Below, piece after piece: positions 47,566 through 55,247 of a stretch of DNA of 64,000 bases. The notes beneath the pieces are model-generated. The model saw only the letters and a program-made list of their open reading frames with translations. It ran no database searches and was not told where the DNA came from. A program made the position numbers and the translations under genes. Position 1 is the stretch's first letter; the number at the start of each line of letters is the position of its first letter. Source of the stretch: DASUBV01 sp963822485 (lineage in GTDB: Bacteria; Actinomycetota; Actinomycetes; Streptosporangiales; Streptosporangiaceae); assembly GCA_963822485.1 (NCBI GenBank), contig CAWGHW010000018.1:62001-126000 (forward strand). Reading direction: 5' to 3'.

Positions 47566-48138
47566 GTGGCTGACAGCCGGTTTGGCGTCACTGAGCTGGA
47601 CGAACTGCCCGATGACCTGCGCGAGCGGATCGGGGTGATCGCCGAGAAGTCGGGATTCGTGCCCAACATCTTCCGCGCCCTGGGCCACCGGCCGCGCGAG
47701 CTGCGGGCCTTCCTGGACTACCACGACGCGCTGATGGAGGGCACCGAAGGCCTGAGCAAGGCCGAGCGCGAGCTGGTGGTCGTGGCCACCTCCGGCGCCA
47801 ACCACTGCACCTACTGCATCGTCGCGCACGGCGCGATCCTGCGGATCCGGTCCAGGGACCCGCAGCTATCGGACCGGGTGGCGGCCAACCCGTGGCAGGC
47901 GGAGCTGGACGAGCGGGGCCGCGCCATCGTGGACCTGGCGCTCGCGCTGACCCGCCAGCCCGAGCTGTTCGGCGAGGCCGACCTGGCCCGGGCGCGCGCG
48001 GCCGGCCTGACCGAGGACGAGATCTGGGACGTCGGCGCCATCACCGCCTTGTTCGCGGCCTCGAACCGCCTGGCCCATCTCACCGCACTGAGCCCGAACC
48101 CCGAGTTCTACCTGATGGGAAGGGAGCGCCGGACCTGA
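47566..48138 (+). CDS. Carboxymuconolactone decarboxylase/AhpD-like peroxidase-related protein
   Basis: A 190-residue protein of the AhpD-like fold: GFVPNIFRALGHRPRELRAFLDYHDALM, AERELVVVATSGANHCTYCIVAHGAIL with the redox CxxC (HCTYC), and TEDEIWDVGAITALFAASNRLAHLTAL. Members are alkylhydroperoxidase-like thiol proteins. GGAGG precedes GTG 47566; GTG 47563 and 47539 are also in frame. The stop overlaps the start of the mycothiol-type gene, implying one operon. Confidence 0.88.
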   Translation: MADSRFGVTELDELPDDLRERIGVIAEKSGFVPNIFRALGHRPRELRAFLDYHDALMEGTEGLSKAERELVVVATSGANHCTYCIVAHGAILRIRSRDPQLSDRVAANPWQAELDERGRAIVDLALALTRQPELFGEADLARARAAGLTEDEIWDVGAITALFAASNRLAHLTALSPNPEFYLMGRERRT

Positions 48139-48986
48139 GCGCCGGAGCCGACTGGAGCTGGGCCGGGCCGCCGATCGACACCCGGCCGCTGCTGCCGCGC
48201 GAGCGCGCCTCGTTCACCGGCCTGCTGCGGGACCTGGACCCGGCCGACTGGCAGCGGCCCACCGTGTGCCCGGGCTGGCGGGTGCACGACGTGGTAGCGC
48301 ACGTGGCGCACGACTACATCAGGAAGCTGTCGGGCGCCAGGGACGGCCAGCCGATGGACGGGCCGCGGCCGGGCGAGAGCCTGCCGGCGTTCCTGGCCCG
48401 GGTGAACCAGGAGTTCGTGGACACGGCGGCGTCGTGGAGCCCGCGGGTGCTCATCGACCTGATCGGCCACCTGGGGCCGCAGCTCGACGAGCTGTGGGCC
48501 GCGCGGGACCTGGACCGCCTGGGGATGTCGGTCTCCTGGGCAGCGCCGGACGTGCCGGCCCCGGTGTGGCTCGACGTGGCCCGCGAGTACACCGAGTCCT
48601 GGGTGCACCAGCAGCAGGTCCGCGACGCGGTCGGCCGGCCGGGCGCGGATGACCACGAGATGGTCGGCGCGGTGATCGACACGTTCCTGCGGGCGGTGCC
48701 CTACACGCTGCGGAAGCGGCCGGAGGCGGCCGGCACCGCGGTGCACATCCGGGTGACCGGCCCGGGCGGCGGGGACTGGACGGCGCGGCGGGCGGAAGGG
48801 TTCTGGGCGCTGGACCGCGGCCCAGCGGCCGCGCCGGCCGCGACGCTGGTCGAGATCTCCGCTGACGGGCTGTGGCGGGTCGCGACCAGGGGCATCACGG
48901 TGGACGCGGCGCTGCGCCAGGCCACGATCACCGGCGACCAGGCCCTGGGCGCCGCGGTGCTGAGCCTGGTCTCGATCATCCGCTGA
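48135..48986 (+). CDS. Maleylpyruvate isomerase family (mycothiol-dependent) protein
   Basis: A roughly 283-residue protein with an N-terminal metal/thiol-binding domain (FTGLLRDLDPADWQRPTVCPGWRVHDVVAHVAHDY, the W-R-V-H-D-V-x-x-H-V pattern) and a C-terminal SCP2-like domain (TAVHIRVTGPGGGDWTARRAEGFWALDRG... DQALGAAVLSLVSIIR). Such enzymes use mycothiol as cofactor or substrate. No ATG, GTG or TTG starts the frame; CTG 48135 overlaps the upstream stop (CTGA) with GGGAGCG before it and is the best choice, though a small sequence error is possible. Its 3' end overlaps the convergent carbonic anhydrase gene. Confidence 0.82.
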   Translation: MSAGADWSWAGPPIDTRPLLPRERASFTGLLRDLDPADWQRPTVCPGWRVHDVVAHVAHDYIRKLSGARDGQPMDGPRPGESLPAFLARVNQEFVDTAASWSPRVLIDLIGHLGPQLDELWAARDLDRLGMSVSWAAPDVPAPVWLDVAREYTESWVHQQQVRDAVGRPGADDHEMVGAVIDTFLRAVPYTLRKRPEAAGTAVHIRVTGPGGGDWTARRAEGFWALDRGPAAAPAATLVEISADGLWRVATRGITVDAALRQATITGDQALGAAVLSLVSIIR

Positions 48987-49533
48987 GCGAGGAGCTGGGG
49001 TACCGGGCATCCACGACCGTGGTGACGCGCCCGGTCTCGATGTCGTACACATGCCCGGAGACGCTGACCTTGGGGGACAGCCGCGGCGAGGCGAGCAGGA
49101 GCTCTACGTCGGCCTGGACCGTGGCGTGCGGGTCGGCGACCGCGGCGGCCGCCAGCGCCGCCTCCGCCACTCCGGTCGCCTCGGCGGCCTCGTGCCGGAA
49201 GGCGGGGTCGGCCAGGAAGCTGGTGCCGCACTGCGTGTGGTGCAACACCGCGACCTCGAACAGCCGGCCCGGATCGAGCTGGGCGCCGAACAGCTGGTCG
49301 GCGAGGAAGGCCAGGTAGGCCAGGTCGTCGATGACGGCCGGGGTGACCCGCCCGCCCGCGTTGCGCAGGACGGGGGCGTCGCCGAGCCGGAGCCCGAGGA
49401 TGATCGCCGGGTCGACCCGGTGGTCCAGGCAGCTGACGATGACCACCTGGGCGGCGGGCGGCGCCAGGGCGGCGGGCGTGTGGGTGCGGGCGAACTGCTC
49501 GTTGTGCTCGAGCAGCGGGGTCATCCGGGTCAT
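48976..49533 (-). CDS. Beta-class carbonic anhydrase-like protein
   Basis: A 185-residue protein with the zinc ligands of beta carbonic anhydrases: SCLDHRVDP (Cys and the Asp-Arg dyad) at about residue 35 and LHHTQCGTSF (His, Cys) at about 97. NAGGRVTPAVIDDLAYLAFLADQLFGA matches the family core. It would interconvert CO2 and bicarbonate. It starts at ATG 49533 (49524 is also possible), divergent from a TetR gene, with two TetR-like palindromes between. Confidence 0.9.
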   Translation of the reverse strand: MTRMTPLLEHNEQFARTHTPAALAPPAAQVVIVSCLDHRVDPAIILGLRLGDAPVLRNAGGRVTPAVIDDLAYLAFLADQLFGAQLDPGRLFEVAVLHHTQCGTSFLADPAFRHEAAEATGVAEAALAAAAVADPHATVQADVELLLASPRLSPKVSVSGHVYDIETGRVTTVVDARYPSSSLSG

Positions 49534-49556
49534 GATGCGCTCTCCTTCGTCGTTTA

Positions 49557-49599
49557 GTGGACACTGTCCACGTTAACTCAACTTGTGGACGCCGTCCAC
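49557..49599. promoter_or_regulatory. Two TetR-type operators between carbonic anhydrase and TetR genes
   Basis: GTGGACACTGTCCAC (49557-49571) and GTGGACGCCGTCCAC (49585-49599) are palindromes of the same half-site, 28 bases apart centre to centre. They suit cooperative binding by the adjacent TetR protein and control of both genes. Confidence 0.8.
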
Positions 49600-49619
49600 T
49601 TTGTTATTCTCCTGGGGTG

Positions 49620-50283
49620 ATGGCGAGCCAGGCGGCAGCGGCGGCAGGGCCGGCGGGAGGCCCGGTCCAGCGGCACCGCCGTCCCCGGGGCGCCGTCCGC
49701 GACGGGCTGGTCGCGGCCGGGCTCGAGCTGGCCAGGACCGGCGGCCCGGACGCCGTCGTGCTCCGCGAGGCGACCCGGATGGTGGGCGTGGTGCCCAACG
49801 CCGCCTACCGGCACTTCGCGGACCGCGACGAGCTCCTGGCCGCGGTCTGCGCGGCGGCCATGGGCGAGCTGGCCGCCCGGATGGCCGCCGACGTCGCCCG
49901 GGTACGCGGCCCGCACGGCGACCCCGCCGCGGCCCGCCGACGGCTGGGCGCGATCGGCCGGGCGTACCTGAAGTTCGCGCGCGAGGAACCGGGGTGGTTC
50001 GCCACCGCGTTCGCGCTGCCGCAGCGGCACGCCTACGGCGAGGACGACGGGACCGGGCCCGACCGCTCGCCGCTGGACCAGCTCCGCACGGTGCTCGACG
50101 AGCTGGTCGAGGCCGGCGTGCTCCGCCGCGAGCGCCGCGACGGCATCGAGTACCCTGATCTGGTCCGCGGTGCACGGGCTGGCCGTGCTGGCGGGCCAGG
50201 GGCCGCTGCGCGACGTCTCCGAGGCCGCCCGCCAGCGGCTCGACCAGCTCACCCTGCCTTTCATCGACGAGGGACTGGCCTGA
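49620..50283 (+). pseudogene. TetR-family regulator with an apparent frameshift near the C-terminus
   Basis: ATG 49620 (or GTG 49617) opens a TetR protein: RPRGAVRDGLVAAGLELARTGGPDAVVLREATRMVGVVPNAAYRHFADRDELLAAV is the DNA-binding domain, then GRAYLKFAREEPGWFATAFALPQ and LVEAGVLRRERRDGIEYP. The expected end (LIWSAVHGLAVLAGQGPLRD... FIDEGLA, stop 50281-50283) is in another frame. One base is lost at about 50150-50158. The reading frame without correction gives an Arg/Pro-rich tail to 50339. It should control itself and the carbonic anhydrase. Confidence 0.85.
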
Positions 50284-50329
50284 TCCAGGCCTGCCCTCAC
50301 CCGCCGCGCGCTCCAGGAAGGGAGCTTCC

Positions 50330-51247
50330 TTGTCCATGACCGCACGCCCGGTTACCCCCGCCGCCGCGGCGGGGACCTGGCCGCTCGGTGACCGCATCGT
50401 CAGCCGGCTGGGGTTCGGCGCGATGCGCCTGCCCCAGCAGGGCCGGGCGCTGATCCCGGACGCCGTCCCGGCCCGCCGGCACCAGGCCATCGGCGTGCTG
50501 CGCCGCGCGGTCGAGCTCGGGGTCAACCACATCGACACCGCCGCGTTCTACTTCTCCCCGCTGCTGTCGGCTAATGAGCTGATCAACTCCGCGCTCGCGC
50601 CCTACCCGGCCGACCTGGTCATCGTGACCAAGGTCGGGCCGGCCCGCAACGCGTCGGGAGAGTGGTCGGACCGGGCCCGGCCCGACCAGCTGCGCGGCCA
50701 GGTCGAGGAGAACCTGCGCCAGCTCGGCCGGGACCACCTGGACGTGGTGAACTTCCGGCGCCAGCAGGGCGTGGACTCGGTGGCCGAGCACTTCGGCGCG
50801 CTGGCCGGGCTGCGCGACGCCGGGCTGATCCGGCACCTGGGCCTGTCCGGCGTGACGCCGGCTCAGCTCGCCGAGGCCCGGGCCATCGCCCCGGTGGTGT
50901 GCGTGCAGAACCGGTACGCCGCCGGCGCGGGCCCCGAGGCCGAGGAGATGCTGGACCTGTGCGGCGCCCAGGGCATCGCGTTCGTGCCGTTCTTCACGAT
51001 CGCCGGGCGCGGCGGCGGGGGCGGGGCGACCGGCCGCGAGGCCCCGGAGGTGCTGGCCGTCGCCCGCGCGCATGACGCGACGCCCGCGCAGGTCAGGCTG
51101 GCCTTCATTCTCCAGCGCGGCCCGCACGTGCTGGCCATCCCCGGCACCGGCGACCCGGACCACCTGACGGACAACGTGGCCGCCGCCGCGCTGCGGCTCA
51201 GCGCGGACGAGATGAGCCGCCTGGCGGACGCGCACCAGCCCGCCTGA
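50330..51247 (+). CDS. Aldo/keto reductase
   Basis: A 305-residue TIM-barrel oxidoreductase: LGFGAMRLPQQG, the catalytic Asp/Tyr segment NHIDTAAFYFSP, VIVTKVGPARNASGEW with the catalytic Lys, GRDHLDVVNFRRQQ, and NADPH-binding HVLAIPGTGDPDHLTDNVAAAA. The catalytic His expected after the Lys (usually in D-x-x-x-x-H) is replaced: DVVNFRRQQ has no His. The start may be TTG 50330 (AGGAAGGGAG at 6 bases) or ATG 50336. Together with the downstream dehydrogenase it may form a carbonyl-metabolism unit. Confidence 0.88.
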   Translation: MSMTARPVTPAAAAGTWPLGDRIVSRLGFGAMRLPQQGRALIPDAVPARRHQAIGVLRRAVELGVNHIDTAAFYFSPLLSANELINSALAPYPADLVIVTKVGPARNASGEWSDRARPDQLRGQVEENLRQLGRDHLDVVNFRRQQGVDSVAEHFGALAGLRDAGLIRHLGLSGVTPAQLAEARAIAPVVCVQNRYAAGAGPEAEEMLDLCGAQGIAFVPFFTIAGRGGGGGATGREAPEVLAVARAHDATPAQVRLAFILQRGPHVLAIPGTGDPDHLTDNVAAAALRLSADEMSRLADAHQPA

Positions 51248-51350
51248 ACCGCTCCGCCTGAACCCCTCCGCCTGCGCCGGGCCGGCTCAGTCAGCCGGGC
51301 GCCGGATGGCAAGCTGTATCCCGGCCGCTGAGCGAGAGACGGGTGGAGTC

Positions 51351-52247
51351 ATGGGCACGCAGATACGGACGGTCGCCTTCATCGGGCTGGGCATCATGGG
51401 CGCTCCCATGGCGGCCAACCTGGTCCGGGCCGGGTTCGACGTGGTCGGTCACAACCGGAGCCCGGCCCGCCAGGAGGCGCTGGTCAGCGCGGGCGGCCGG
51501 GCCGCGGCCAGCGCCGCCGAGGCGGCCGGCCAGGCCGACGCGGTGATCACCATGCTGCCCGACTCGCCCGACGTGCAGGCGGTGCTGCTCGGCGAGGACG
51601 GCGTGTTCGCCAGCGCCCGGCCCGGCACCCTGGTCATCGACATGAGCACCATCCGCCCCGATGTCGCCCGGGAAGTGGCGACCGCCGGCGCCGGGCGCGG
51701 CCTGCGGGTCCTGGACGCGCCCGTCTCCGGCGGCGAGGCCGGCGCCATCGAGGGCACGCTGTCGATCATGGTCGGCGGCAGCGCGGAGGACTTCGAGGCG
51801 GCCCGGCCGCTGCTCGAGGCGATGGGCCAGACCATCGCGCACGTCGGCCCGGCCGGCAGCGGGCAGACCGTCAAGGCGGCCAACCAGCTGATCGTGGCCG
51901 GGACGATCGAGCTAGTCGCCGAGGCCATCGTGTTCCTGGAGGCCAGCGGCGTGCCGACCGGGCCCGCGCTGGAGGTGCTGGCCGGGGGCCTGGCGGGCAA
52001 CCGGATCCTGGACCGCAAGGCGGCCGGCATGGTCAAGCGGCAGTTCACCCCCGGCTTCCGGGCCGAGCTGCACGACAAGGACCTGGGCATCGTGCTGGCC
52101 ACGGCCCGCTCGGCGGGCGTGATCCTGCCGCTCGGCGCGACCGTCGGCCAGCTCATGGGCTCGCTCAAGGCCCAGGGCCTGGGCGGCCTGGACCACACCG
52201 CGCTGCTGCGCATCGTGGAGCAGCTCTCCGGGCGGTCGACGGAGTAG
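51351..52247 (+). CDS. 3-hydroxyisobutyrate/tartronate-semialdehyde-type dehydrogenase (beta-hydroxyacid dehydrogenase)
   Basis: A 298-residue NAD(P)-dependent enzyme: Rossmann motif FIGLGIMGAPMAANLVRAGF, the substrate loop DAPVSGGEAGAIEGTLSIMVGG, and the catalytic Lys in GSGQTVKAANQLIVAG. The sequence fits the GarR/2-hydroxy-3-oxopropionate reductase branch better than true 3-hydroxyisobutyrate dehydrogenase, but the substrate is uncertain. ATG 51351 follows GGTGGAG. It lies about 100 bases after the aldo/keto reductase on the same strand. Confidence 0.9.
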   Translation: MGTQIRTVAFIGLGIMGAPMAANLVRAGFDVVGHNRSPARQEALVSAGGRAAASAAEAAGQADAVITMLPDSPDVQAVLLGEDGVFASARPGTLVIDMSTIRPDVAREVATAGAGRGLRVLDAPVSGGEAGAIEGTLSIMVGGSAEDFEAARPLLEAMGQTIAHVGPAGSGQTVKAANQLIVAGTIELVAEAIVFLEASGVPTGPALEVLAGGLAGNRILDRKAAGMVKRQFTPGFRAELHDKDLGIVLATARSAGVILPLGATVGQLMGSLKAQGLGGLDHTALLRIVEQLSGRSTE

Positions 52248-52271
52248 CGCCGGGCTCAGGCCGGGCTGGGC

Positions 52272-52664
52272 TCAGGCCGGGCCGAGCAGGTCCCACTTGT
52301 TGCCCGCGATGTCGAGGAACACCGCGACGCGGCCGTAGGGCTCGGTGCGCGGCGGCCGGGTGAACTCCACCCCCGCGTCGGTCAGCCGCTGCCAGGTCTG
52401 CTCGAAGTCGTCGACGTGCAGGAAGAAGCCCACCCGTCCGGCCGCCTGATGCCCGACCGCGGCGGCCTGCTCCGGGCCGTCCGCCCGGGCCAGCAGCAGG
52501 CCGGTCTCCGCGCCCGGCGGCCGGACCACCACCCACCGCTTGGGCCGGCCGTCGTTCGTCTCGGCGGGGGAGTCCTCCACCAGCTCGAACCCGAGCGTGC
52601 CGACGAAGAACTCGATGGCCGGGTCGTACTCCGGGACCACGAGGGCGACGAGGCTCAGATGCAC
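52272..52664 (-). CDS. VOC/glyoxalase-fold protein
   Basis: A 130-residue VOC protein: VHLSLVALVVPEYDPAIEFFVGTLGFELVEDSPAE and VGFFLHVDDFEQTWQRLTDAGVEFTRPPRTEPYGRVAVFLDIAGNKWDLLGPA. It has the paired beta-alpha-beta-beta-beta units and metal-ligand candidates (His at the start, Glu in TEPYG). I chose GTG 52664 because the protein then starts at the family position; TATGCT lies 11 bases upstream, suggesting a leaderless transcript. The frame is open to 52751 through a repeat that is probably not coding. Confidence 0.85.
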   Translation of the reverse strand: MHLSLVALVVPEYDPAIEFFVGTLGFELVEDSPAETNDGRPKRWVVVRPPGAETGLLLARADGPEQAAAVGHQAAGRVGFFLHVDDFEQTWQRLTDAGVEFTRPPRTEPYGRVAVFLDIAGNKWDLLGPA

Positions 52665-52745
52665 CGGGCCAGCATAGGCCGGGTCACCATAGGCCGGGCC
52701 GCCATTTGCCTGGTCACCATAGGACGGGCCAGCATGAGCGGGGCC
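52665..52745. repeat. Degenerate tandem repeat before the VOC gene
   Basis: Units containing CATAGG(C/A)CGGG and GGTCACCATAGG recur several times. On the minus strand each unit has a TATGGT or TATGCT -10-like block, so the repeat may multiply promoter elements. Confidence 0.55.
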
Positions 52746-52790
52746 GCCCATCCGGCGTCCCGGATGAGCGGCCCCGACGCCGTCAGCTCG

Positions 52791-53852
52791 TCACCACCAC
52801 CGGGTGAACGGCTCGAAGAGGTGGCTGAAGTACCAGGTCGGCTGGGTCAGGCCCGAGCAGGCGCCCGCGCCCTTGGTCCCCGGGCAGGTGCCGTTATCGC
52901 GCTGCAGGGCCCAGAACGACAGGGTGCCGATCCCGGTGCGCTGCGCCCAGCGGACGATGGTGGCCGCGTCCGCCTGGGTGAAGGTCTCGTCCGGGCCGAA
53001 GTCGTCGATGCCGGGCATCTCGGTGACGCCGACCATCCGCCACAGGCGGGCCGGGCTGGCCTGCGGGTAGAGCGCCTCAAGCTGGCTGTGCAGGCCGTCG
53101 GCGGCGGTGATCGTGTCGGTGGCCATCTCCTGGGCGGTGCCGATGAAGTAGTCGAAGGTCAGCAGGTTGACCACGCTGATCCGGGCCCCGTCGGCGATGG
53201 CGTTCTGCAGCACCGCCTCGTCCTGGGCGTCCAGGCCGGTGGTCAGGCTGGGCAGCGTGTACGAGAACTGGATCCGCCGCCCGTGCGCGGCCGCCCAGGC
53301 CTCGACCTGGGCGATGGCCTCGTTGCGCCGGTTGATGCCGGCCGTGTTGTTCAGCGAGTCCGCCTCCACGTCGAGGTCGATGCGCGGGACGTGGTAGGTG
53401 GTGATGACGTTCTCGTAGACCTGGGCGATCGCGCTGACGCTGGTGCAGCTGTCGGCGATGTCGGTGTTGGTGGTGTCGGCGGTGAAGCCGCCGAAGGACG
53501 GGATGACGTTGCCGCCGCGGGCCTGGATGGCGGCGATGTCGCTGCCGAAGCTGGACGAGGCGACCGGCGTGCTGGTGGCGCCGTTCCAGTAGGCGGTGCA
53601 CGAGCCGGGCTGGTCAGTCTCCAGGAACGCCAGGGAGAGGTACCGGGCGCCGGACTGCTGGGACAGCGCGGCCAGGTCACCGCTGGTGTTGTAGGTCTCG
53701 AAGTACGGGGCGAACACGCGCTGGGGCAGGCCGTGGCCTGGCGGCCAGGCGGCCGAGGCGCCGGCGCTGGTCGCCGCGAATCCGGTCACGGTCGCCACGA
53801 CGGCGGCGGATGCGGCGGCCAGCGCCACGCGGGCAAGCGAGGGTCGTTTCAT
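52791..53852 (-). CDS. Secreted GH18 chitinase-like protein
   Basis: A 353-residue protein with a Sec signal peptide (residues 1-34, LAAASAAVVATVTGFAATSAGASAA) and a GH18 TIM barrel: QRVFAPYFETYN, GGNVIPSFGGFTADTTNTD, HVPRIDLDVEADS, RISVVNLLTFDYFIG, LSFWALQRDNGTC. The catalytic D-x-D-x-E is kept, but the DG that usually precedes it is replaced by PR. It probably degrades chitin or a related beta-1,4-glycan outside the cell. AAAGGGGA precedes ATG 53852, and a palindromic AGGAAAGTTTCCT lies 38 bases upstream of the start. Confidence 0.88.
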   Translation of the reverse strand: MKRPSLARVALAAASAAVVATVTGFAATSAGASAAWPPGHGLPQRVFAPYFETYNTSGDLAALSQQSGARYLSLAFLETDQPGSCTAYWNGATSTPVASSSFGSDIAAIQARGGNVIPSFGGFTADTTNTDIADSCTSVSAIAQVYENVITTYHVPRIDLDVEADSLNNTAGINRRNEAIAQVEAWAAAHGRRIQFSYTLPSLTTGLDAQDEAVLQNAIADGARISVVNLLTFDYFIGTAQEMATDTITAADGLHSQLEALYPQASPARLWRMVGVTEMPGIDDFGPDETFTQADAATIVRWAQRTGIGTLSFWALQRDNGTCPGTKGAGACSGLTQPTWYFSHLFEPFTRWW

Positions 53853-53889
53853 GCGGGAGTCCCCTTTTGTCGGCCAGGAGCAAACAAAC

Positions 53890-53902
53890 AGGAAAGTTTC
53901 CT
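53890..53902. promoter_or_regulatory. Palindromic operator AGGAAAGTTTCCT before the chitinase gene
   Basis: Arms AGGAAA and TTTCCT around a central G. Similar GGAAA-TTTCC palindromes precede many actinobacterial polysaccharide-degrading genes (from memory), so this is a likely regulator site for the GH18 gene. Confidence 0.55.
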
Positions 53903-53958
53903 AATTGATTGGGAGGCTAATCCGGCACTGCTGGAGCGTCAAGGGGCTGCGGCTCGGT

Positions 53959-54063
53959 CATGATCCCGTAGCGTCTGCGGCGTCGGGGCCCTCTAACACT
54001 CCGGGATCATGGAGCGGCTGGGTTCTGGCTGGGCGGAACCCCAATTGGGGTCAGCCAGATGGG
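53959..54063. repeat. Dispersed intergenic repeat (second copy) with inverted arms
   Basis: CATGATCCCG (53959-53968) and CGGGATCATG (54002-54011) are inverted arms around a copy of the repeat at 34048-34140. A perfect 14-base palindrome ACCCCAATTGGGGT follows at 54038-54051. No gene is seen between the chitinase promoter and the MerR gene end. Confidence 0.6.
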
Positions 54064-54190
54064 CCGGGTCGGCGGGTCAGGCCGGCCGCGCGATGCCGCC
54101 GGGGTCGGCTCGGCCTCGCCCTCGGCCCGTCGGCCCCATTAGCCCCGTCAGCCTCAGGGCCCGCGGCGGCGGGCGGGGTGGTTTCATGAT

Positions 54191-54230
54191 CGTGGTGGAT
54201 TTGGGCCGCCGGCGGCCCAAATCCACCACG
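54191..54230. repeat. Perfect 40-bp palindrome
   Basis: Twenty-base arms starting CGTGGTGGATTTGGGCC at 54191 and ending at 54230 are exactly complementary with no loop. It lies about 100 bases past the stop of the MerR-type regulator, so it could end that transcript, but its perfection over 40 bases is unusual and suggests a recently formed or actively maintained element. Confidence 0.85.
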
Positions 54231-54333
54231 TTGATGGAGCACCGGGATGGTGACCGAGCCGAATGTCGCTTCCGGCCGACCAGATTGGCGTCCCAGTGGC
54301 TGGCCCACGGTCCGGCTCGTCCTGAGCGGGTCG

Positions 54334-55206
54334 TTACAGGGCCGGCGGCGCGGGGGACAGCGCCGGGGCCGGGCGGGGCGGGCGGGCGTTGGTCCAGATC
54401 ATCCGGAGCGGGCCCGGCCCGCTGTTCACCCACCGGTGCGGAATCCGCGAGTTGAACGACACCGACTCACCGGGCCCCAGCACCGTCGTGCGCGAGTCGC
54501 CGAACACGAACTCCGCCGTGCCCTCGAGGACCAGCGCGCACTCCTCGCCGTCGTGCTCGTAGGAGCCGCCGGACCCGCCGCCGGGATCGGCCTCGTACAT
54601 GTCGCTGCAGATCATGTCCGAGCGGGCCACGGCCCGCACGCGGACCCGGCCCTCGTCGCTGAGCAGCACGTCGGACTCCGACCACTTGCGCACCTTGGGG
54701 CCGTCCGCCGAGGGCCCGCCGAACAGGTCGGCGACGTCGATGCTGTAGCAGGCGGCCAGCCGCTGCAGCAGGGCCAGGCCGGGCTGCACGCCGCCACGCT
54801 CCACGGTGCTCAGGTGCGAGACGGAGATGTTCACCGCGCTGGCCACCTCGCGCAGGCTCGAGCCCCGCTCCAGCCGGGCCTGGCGCAGGATCCGGCCGGT
54901 CTCGATCGCGTGGCTCCCGGCCGGGGCGCTGTCGGGTGCGCCGGGGGCCAGCGTGGCCGCGATGGCGGCCGGGCTGAAGCTCTGCCGCCGCAGCGCGCTC
55001 GCGGTGCGCACCCGCTCCACGTCGGCCAGGGTGTACTGGCGCCGCTTGCCCTGGCGCAGCGGCCGGATGATGCCGTGGCTCTCCCAGTCGCGCAGCGTGG
55101 AGGGGCTGACGTTGGTGAGGCGGCTGATCTCCCCGATGGAGAGCCGGGGAGTCAGCCGCTCGGTCTCAGCCTCTGGCTCGGCGGCTTCACGCATCCGTGC
55201 CGGCAC
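54334..55206 (-). CDS. MerR-XRE-cupin fusion regulator
   Basis: A 290-residue regulator with three domains. Residues about 20-85 are a MerR-type winged helix (LSIGEISRLTNVSPSTLRDWESHGIIRPLRQGKRRQYTLADVERV), 100-165 an XRE helix-turn-helix (ILRQARLERGSSLREVASAVNISVSHLSTVERGGVQPGLALLQRLAACYSIDVADLF), and 175-275 a cupin (YEHDGEECALVLEGTAEFVFGDSRTTVLGPGESVSFNSRIPHRWVN). XRE-cupin regulators sense small metabolites; the added MerR head is less usual. The start is GTG 55206 after GGAGA. It lies 41 bases downstream of the permease and would control the catabolic genes through the CCGTAGAT sites. Confidence 0.88.
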   Translation of the reverse strand: MPARMREAAEPEAETERLTPRLSIGEISRLTNVSPSTLRDWESHGIIRPLRQGKRRQYTLADVERVRTASALRRQSFSPAAIAATLAPGAPDSAPAGSHAIETGRILRQARLERGSSLREVASAVNISVSHLSTVERGGVQPGLALLQRLAACYSIDVADLFGGPSADGPKVRKWSESDVLLSDEGRVRVRAVARSDMICSDMYEADPGGGSGGSYEHDGEECALVLEGTAEFVFGDSRTTVLGPGESVSFNSRIPHRWVNSGPGPLRMIWTNARPPRPAPALSPAPPAL

Positions 55207-55247
55207 GCATTGTCTCCGTCTGCTGGTGTGGCGGTCCGGTCCTCAGC

